Assembly: GCA_015501075.1 (NCBI GenBank)
Contig: JADNYJ010000126.1
Span: 57,981 to 121,980 of the forward strand
From: Gymnopilus junonius
Taxonomy: Eukaryota > Basidiomycota > Agaricomycetes > Agaricales > Galerinaceae
Length of the DNA: 64,000 nucleotides
Direction: 5' to 3'
The translations under genes were made by a program, and so were the position numbers. The number at the start of each line of letters is the position of its first letter. Position 1 is the first letter of the stretch. Positions 58,116-64,000 of the stretch are shown one piece after another. The notes under the pieces were generated by a model that had not been told where the DNA came from, did not search any database, and was given only the letters and a program-made list of their open reading frames with translations.

Positions 58116-58709
58116 CTTCGCATAGGATTAATTAGGGCTTAGACTACAGACGTAGAGGTGGTCGGGACTGTATTTTTAAACTTAGGCGTTTGCAAGAGTT
58201 TCTTCCGGCGCTATGTTCGCAATATATATAACATATTGATCTAAAAAGTTCCTCGATGATGGGAACGTCTGTAGCGTGGATTGCTAAAGTCTGGCAACGA
58301 AAGGGAAGCTCAGTGTCAGCAATCCTGCAAAAGCAACGGGTAAGCATTATAACATTGAGTTAAACAATATTATGGATAGTGAGTGTCCAATACATTGAGG
58401 CCAAATGCATACGATATCGATGCCGTCGACCAATTTTCTTCCCTGACCTTGTGACCATTGCCTACTCATTCATAAGTATAGTTGGTTATTTTTTATGCAC
58501 TTTAGTTTAAAATATCCAGAGTAAGGGCTCGCGCAGCTTCGATAATTACTATTGTTGGGATGCCAGAAGAGTGAAGATGAAAGCAAAGCAAAGTGGGAAA
58601 TAGGATCAGTATCAAAGCGATCCACAAAGCGAACCCTTTCGGAGAACTAGTGACCAAGCCTAAAAATAGTTTAAAGTCCCAGTAAGAGCAAAAGAGAAAG
58701 ATGAAAAGT
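58116..58709. other. intergenic between convergent genes
   Basis: This is the 3' region of OYE copy 4 and of the second MOB gene. No recognisable feature was seen. Confidence 0.4.
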
Positions 58710-59760
58710 CTATCCTTCCAAAATGCCCATCTCTCTCCAGGCCTCCCAAAGCTGTCCGACTCCTACAGGAGCAGCGGACGTGCCTTTGACATCTTTGATT
58801 TCAAGCAGCTCATATTCTCGACCGAAGGACAGAAAATGAGCGAAGAGGGAGTTAAAGTGAGGCTCGGAGCGAAGGTGGAGGATTTGATGGAAGTGGGCAT
58901 GGTATATATGAGCAAAGACGCGGAGGAGTTGGCGGTATATGTGTTTTACTGTGGAGGGAAAGGCTTGGGGAAAGTCGTGACCTAGATAAAGCCAAACCAT
59001 GAGCATCCGCTACTAAGTAATAATTGGAAAAATCCGTTTCAAGAGGCTTCTGCGCACCTGATTTCGTAGGAAAGTTCCTTCGTCGTTCAACAAATTTTGA
59101 ATCCATGTCATAACGTAGTCTATGTACGTTGGCGCGGGCAAATGAACTTGTTTACGATCTTGGTTGATCCATGTATAGCTCAATCTGTTTGACCAGTCCA
59201 ACCTCAAAAGTGAAGGTGGAATGAAGAGCAGGACAAGACTCACGTCGGACCAGCAGACATTGTAGGACACGTCTGCTGGGTACAGCACTCTGTGATTACA
59301 CCATAAAACTCGTTCAGGTTCGTATAAAAGTCGAATACTGTGTTTCAAAGCAGCAAAATGGTGTTAGAGCGGGAACGAAAAAGGAATAACAATATTTTGA
59401 AGGCGTACTATTCATGGCCACCCATTCCATAATATCAACATATTTCGGAAGCATCACTATTGTCTTAAAATTCCCCTTCACCAAAGCGGCATCCACGAAA
59501 GGATGTGAAAGGTACAACGGCTTGGGTATCGTAGGTGGTGTCCTAGGCGAAGGAAGCACTGGACTAGGTGGCATTTCGGTGGTAGGTGAGTACGTTGCAG
59601 ACGTCGGTGTTGGACTCCTCTTTGGACCCCGCTGAGAACGGGTCATCGTTCGCCTTGGCGTACATAGGAAAGATGTCAGTATATCGGGCTTGGACGACCG
59701 TGTTGTTTACGAAAGTAGATTCGTTACAACAACTCACCCGATCGAGTTGAAAAAGGACAT
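58710..59760 (-). CDS. MOB kinase activator (Mob2-like), copy 2
   Basis: The first exon, MSFFNSI (start 59760), is followed after an intron by a basic/Pro-rich stretch. Next come KPLYLSHPFVDAALVKGNFK, TIVMLPKYVDIMEWVAMN and FDFYTNLNEFYGVI. The zinc site is CCTQQTCPTMSAGP plus FAHIYHAHFHQ. Later blocks are LPAPTYIDYVMTWIQNLLND, STVKHIYRQLLRVF, HFNSLFAHFLSFGREYELLE and the end GILEG at 58710. Exon structure and sequence match copy 1 (43999-45019), so the two arose by duplication. All residues expected for zinc binding are kept in both. Role: partner of an NDR/LATS-family kinase, probably in polarity or cell separation. Confidence 0.88.
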
Positions 59761-61313
59761 ATTGATCCTGAGGTACTGAATTTAATCAGTCTCAAGTGTT
59801 TTTCCGGGTTTAAGGGGAGGATGAAGCTGGGCGACGCGGTTGCAGCCAGAGCAGCCTCGTTGCTGCATTTTCATTGTCAATGTCATTAAACGCGATAAAT
59901 TCACGTCACGTGGTTTATTATCGCCTGGCGCGAGTCCGACGCGTTCTGATCAGACAGGTCCATTCAAATATCTAATGCATGTTTCCGCTTCATACCTCAT
60001 TTTTTCTTTAATACAACTTAATATTCGTCAGCCTGAGCCTGAAGTCGCTGGGATCCACGTACTGCAAGGAGGTTGCCAGTGTGGTTTTCAATAGCCCAAC
60101 TAAGCCTTACGCTTGCAATGATGCAGCGTCACCGGAACAGGTAAATAGGAGGGCGAGTATTTCTATCACAAAAATATTGATACAAAGTACGGTCTCTGAT
60201 AGCAATTGAGACTGGCGTTCATGTGCTGTAGACTCTGAGGAAAGGTAAAATCAAACACGCAGTCCTACCCTAACGGGTAGCTGGCTGACCTTAAAATAAG
60301 GAGAGTTACAGTTCAAAAATGCCTACTATATTATGGTCCTATTCTGTTCTCTCACCTGCGGTATGCTGTTCAGGTTTTTTATCTTTCGTCGGTATATGTG
60401 GACATGCCGGCAGCGTGCCGGTACCAATTGGAAGTCCTTGAACTGAGAGACTGCTTAATAATATGTAGGATCTGCGGCCGGCGACCGCTTGTGCGTTTTC
60501 CAGATTATTCCCAACTCCCCTCATGCATACCCGGAACGGTCATAAATCTAATGCAGTCTAATGCCTACTGCCCTAAGTATATCATAGAACTACTAAGAAA
60601 AGACCGCAAGATCAATTTCGGTTATTTTTGTCACGATGCCGGCGCCTCGATATCTATAACCCGGTGTAACGAACGAAGGTTCATTCAAAAATAGCAATGA
60701 TAACCATGTTAAAGGCTGCTTTCAACCACTGGCTAGCTTTCGAAGAAGCTAAAGGCGATGATTCTACAGCAATCTGATTTAGAGCGTCAAAAGCCTCCGA
60801 GTCAAGGCCGACACTATTTATGCCAGTGTGCAACTGATACAAACAAGTGTCAACCTGGGTTCAAGTTAGTTGTTGGTTGTCACTTACCCTTATTTAGCAA
60901 CCCTGCACAGCTGTAGGTCTTGGTCGATCCTAATTTCTACACACATGCGTCCTCAGCAAGCTTATGGGGTTTCTTTTCCTGCTTATCGTCAATAAGCTTA
61001 TTTTCATCTTTCTGGAAGAGTTTAGTGGTCCATAACTAGAAGGGTTCCGCAATAAGCGGTGTCGTCACTCACCTATGGCTATAATCCCTCAGCCGTTTGC
61101 GCGAATTTCGCTATTCCACGATAGGAGCTTCGTCTATTTGTTTGACCAATGTTTGACCGGAAAGTTTTTTTTCGGAAATTTCGGTGGCGAGTCGAGATGT
61201 GGCGAAGACTTTGTTTGGAGTCAGCACCAGAATGAAGGCCGTCCGGGTGGATCGCTGCATAAAAGCCTGTTCCACATACTGCGCCAACCCTCTTTCTGCT
61301 TGCCTCAAATTTA
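59761..61313. other. intergenic, nothing recognised
   Basis: This 1.55-kb gap between divergent genes should contain both promoters. Short frames such as 60398-60694 and 61075-61314 show no domain. No tRNA or repeat was recognised. Confidence 0.4.
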
Positions 61314-64000
61314 ATGTCTCCGGAAGGCAGCGCAGAGCAAGGATTCAACTTAAAACGTGAGGCGCTGCACTTGACTGGGTGGCCCCTCCTTACTCTGAGC
61401 TTCCAAACTCTCGGTATGGCATCGAATAGTAGCTTATTTGCATAGATTTTGCGTTTTGACCTTCCCAATGACAGGCATCATTTATTCTGACATTGGGACT
61501 TCTCCCCTCTATGTCTTGAACGGTATTTGGCCAAGTGATGGGCCCATGCCCTCGAAGGAGGATATTATTGGAGGCATCAGTGCGATTATATGGGCTCTGA
61601 CGCTTCTACCCATGCTTAAATATGTGAGGAACTCAAATCTATGTATATCACTTCACTTTTTAAACCGTTGATCTAGGTATGGATCTCGTTACATTTCGGT
61701 ACCACAGAAGGTCTGCTTTCCCTAGTCCTTTGCAGTCGAGAAAGTTGCCCACGAGTTTTATCGCAGGAGAGGGCGGCTCTTTTGCACTGTATCAGGGTTT
61801 ATACCCTCGCGAAGGTGTGGACTACGATGCAGACCGTACACTTACGGGGGAGTATACAGGCGGAAAGGAGCAGAATAGACCACATACGTTCAAGGAGAAA
61901 GTCCGATGGCCACTCTTGCTATTGGTGACTTAATTTTCCCTTACCATCCGTGATGTTATAGCTCACCGCAATTGTAGTCTCTGTTTGGTACAGCGCTTAC
62001 GATGGCGGATGGTGTCTTTACGCCCGCCGTCTCCGTCACCAGTGCCGTCGGAGGAATAGCAGTGGCTAAACCGTCCGTTAGCCACGACGTTGTTCCTATT
62101 TCCATTGTGAGGGTTATTTCCTGCCAACTCATTTCTAGCTTTCGGTCTCAACGTTGTTAGGCATTTTTAGTTGTATTATTCGCGGCGCAGCAATTTGGGA
62201 CGGCCAGGCTATCCTTCTTGTTCTCTCCTCGTATGTGCTCTTTCGGAGTCAATTATATTACTCAACCTTCACTTTTTCAGTCGCATTCCTTTGGTTCCTC
62301 CTTCTCATCGGAACTGGTATCTATAACATAACATTCTTCCCGGGAATATTTCGTGCATTTGACCCCTCTAGGGCTGTCTTGCGTAAGATTTGAGAAGTGC
62401 TCTCCATCGTACAAAACACTGACATTGGCCAAGTTTTTGTCAGGACGCGAAATTATGACCTTCTTGCCGGTGTGCTTCTGTCAATTACAGGCTGCGAGGC
62501 TATGTTTGCGAAGTGAGTCTTTGAGGTGTTTGTGCAGGCAGAAAATTCATCGTCCTTTTATTCGAGTCTTGGACAATTTAACGCAACTGCGATTCGGGTA
62601 AGGCGTATATTCTTTGTCCGTGTATGATATCCTAACTCTGGCCAGATGTCCTTCTGCACTTTTGTATACCCTGGTTTAGTTTTAGCATACCTTGGTCAAG
62701 GTGCCCGCCTGATACACGATGGAGAGGCGATCCTTGGTAATGTCTTCTATGACAGTATCCCCGGACCCAAGAACGGACCATTGTTCTGGTACGTACATTT
62801 CCTCTCCTTTGAGTTAACGACTCAGTCTTCTTCAGGATCCTGTTTACTTTCGCGATTCTTGCGACGGTAAATTTCTGTCCTGAGCCAAGCAAGCGTCTCT
62901 AATTGTGGCCCCAGCTCATCGCCTCTCAAGCTTTGATCACTGGGACGTTCAGTCTCATTCAACAAATTATCAATACCAAAGCCTTCCCGCCCATACTTAT
63001 GAAGTACACATCGGAGACTATTCAAGGCCAAGTTTATGTCCCTGCCTTCAATTGGGCGCTGATGATAGCCACCGTGGTGGTCGTGGCGGCGTTCGGGGAC
63101 TTGAGCAACTTGACGAATGCATACGGTTTCGCAGTCGCCACCGTCATGTTCTCCACAAGTTTCCTTTTAGCCATACAGATGCGCTGGGTAAAGCACTGGC
63201 CGTTCATCGTCGGTGTCGTATTTTTTGCCGTCTTTGGTTTCTTCGACGGTATGGTCTTCCCATTTCTCTTGTTTTACGTTCCTTATTGATTATTTTTTCT
63301 ATGACTAGCTTTGTTCTGGGGCGCATCACTCAAAAAGGTTCCTCATGGAGCTTGGGTGCCTCTGATGATCGGCTCGGTCCTTGAATCAATAATGGTCCTC
63401 TGGGTCTGGGCCAAGGTATTTCCATCCATTTTCATTGCAACCAAGTATTGACGTACTCCACACAGTCCCTTGAGGATACCTTTGATCGCAAGAATCGTAT
63501 GAACCTTAAGCACTTTATTCATCAAACGCCCAAAATCCGAGAGGAACAGCCGCCAGACAATGGCCACGACCCCGATGATGACCAAACCGCTGACGAGCAC
63601 GATGAACTGTCGTACTATTTCTACGAGGTCAGCAGTACCAGAGGGTCGGTCAAATTCGCGGACGAGAAACCTGGTGAAAAGAGGGAACTTCAGCGGATTC
63701 CATCAGCTGCTGTCTTCCATAAAATTACTACTGGCAAGGGCGTTCCACACACGTTTGTGGGTGAGTCATTCTTCGTTCTATAACTTTTACTTGTGAAGCG
63801 ACCACGATATTTTTAGAATTCATCCGGCAATGGCCTGCTCTTCCGCGTGTGGTCGTATGTCATTTTCTAAATTCATTTATTTAATAATCAACCAAATTCT
63901 AGGTCTTCCTTTCTGTATGCATTCTTCCTATTGCTCGAGTTCCGCCTCAGGATCGTTACGTCGTCAGTAAAGTTCGGACAATAGACGGTACGCTTCGTGG
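61314..64000 (+). CDS. HAK/KUP-type potassium transporter (3' end outside window)
   Basis: The start at 61314 reads MSPEGSAEQGFNLKREALHL, then TGWPLLTLSFQTLG. The family signature GIIYSDIGTSPLYVLNG follows an intron, then VWISLHFGTTEGEGGSFALY, QGLYP and DYDADRTLTGEYTGG. Membrane segments include SLFGTALTMADGVFTPAVSV, AFLVVLFAAQQFGTARLSFL, VAFLWFLLLIGTGIYNITFF, MSFCTFVYPGLVLAYLGQGA, LIASQALITGTFSLIQQII and LMIATVVVVAAFGDLSNLTN. The cytosolic tail begins near 63460 (LEDTFDRKNRM) and is acidic. About nine short introns all keep the frame. KUP/HAK proteins take up K+ in symport with H+ across the plasma membrane. The coding sequence continues beyond base 64000. Confidence 0.92.

Noticed and set aside
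1..64000. CRISPR arrays, bacterial operons and rRNA genes
   Set aside because: Nothing in the window fits; the gene structure is fungal throughout. No tRNA gene could be recognised by eye either.

Overview
The window is nuclear DNA of a mushroom-forming basidiomycete (Agaricomycetes, probably Agaricales). The evidence is many short (about 50-60 nt) GT-AG introns, F-box and WD40 proteins, peptidase M64, an NGI1/DUF3605 protein, fungal APH-like kinases, a fungal HAK/KUP transporter and a chromodomain Ty3/gypsy element. All gene models below were spliced by eye.

Layout. 0-8 kb: a broken F-box gene, a secreted M64 metallopeptidase and two paralogous MIF4G-like genes, all on the minus strand. 9-20 kb: an EasG-like NAD(P)-binding protein (+), a broken APH-like kinase (+) and a small fungal protein (+), then a minus-strand array of Old Yellow Enzyme (OYE) genes. 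The array has three full or nearly full copies and one wreck. The wreck carries a 786-bp inverted-repeat transposon with a perfect 8-bp target duplication. 20-33 kb: RanGAP, a decayed gene copy, a degenerate tandem repeat array, the intact parent of that copy, an NGI1-domain gene and a worn WD40 gene. 33-45 kb: a long YTA7/ATAD2-type AAA+ bromodomain gene, a many-exon GH35 beta-galactosidase and a MOB kinase activator. 46-56 kb: a transposon nest. It contains an inverted A-B-A'-B' structure, hAT-type ends enclosing a 450-bp foldback element, and a complete LTR retrotransposon (48193-55620, TSD GACAT). 56-64 kb: an intact fourth OYE, a second MOB paralog and the 5' part of a HAK/KUP potassium transporter that runs off the window.

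The OYE copies and the EasG-like reductase are the two redox families that act together in ergot-type alkaloid pathways. Here they lie together without a visible prenyltransferase, so a shared pathway is only an idea. The retrotransposon shows a Tf1/sushi-type self-priming arrangement: an 11-nt primer-binding site matches the LTR sequence 33 nt downstream of a TATA box. It also carries an extra zinc-knuckle-like ORF after pol. C-to-T wear shows at CpG sites between its LTRs and probably also at its in-frame stop codons.

Many otherwise conserved genes, including RanGAP and YTA7, carry single-base frameshifts, nearly all of them one-base losses. This suggests residual assembly indels, so every 'pseudogene' call that rests only on a one-base shift is provisional.
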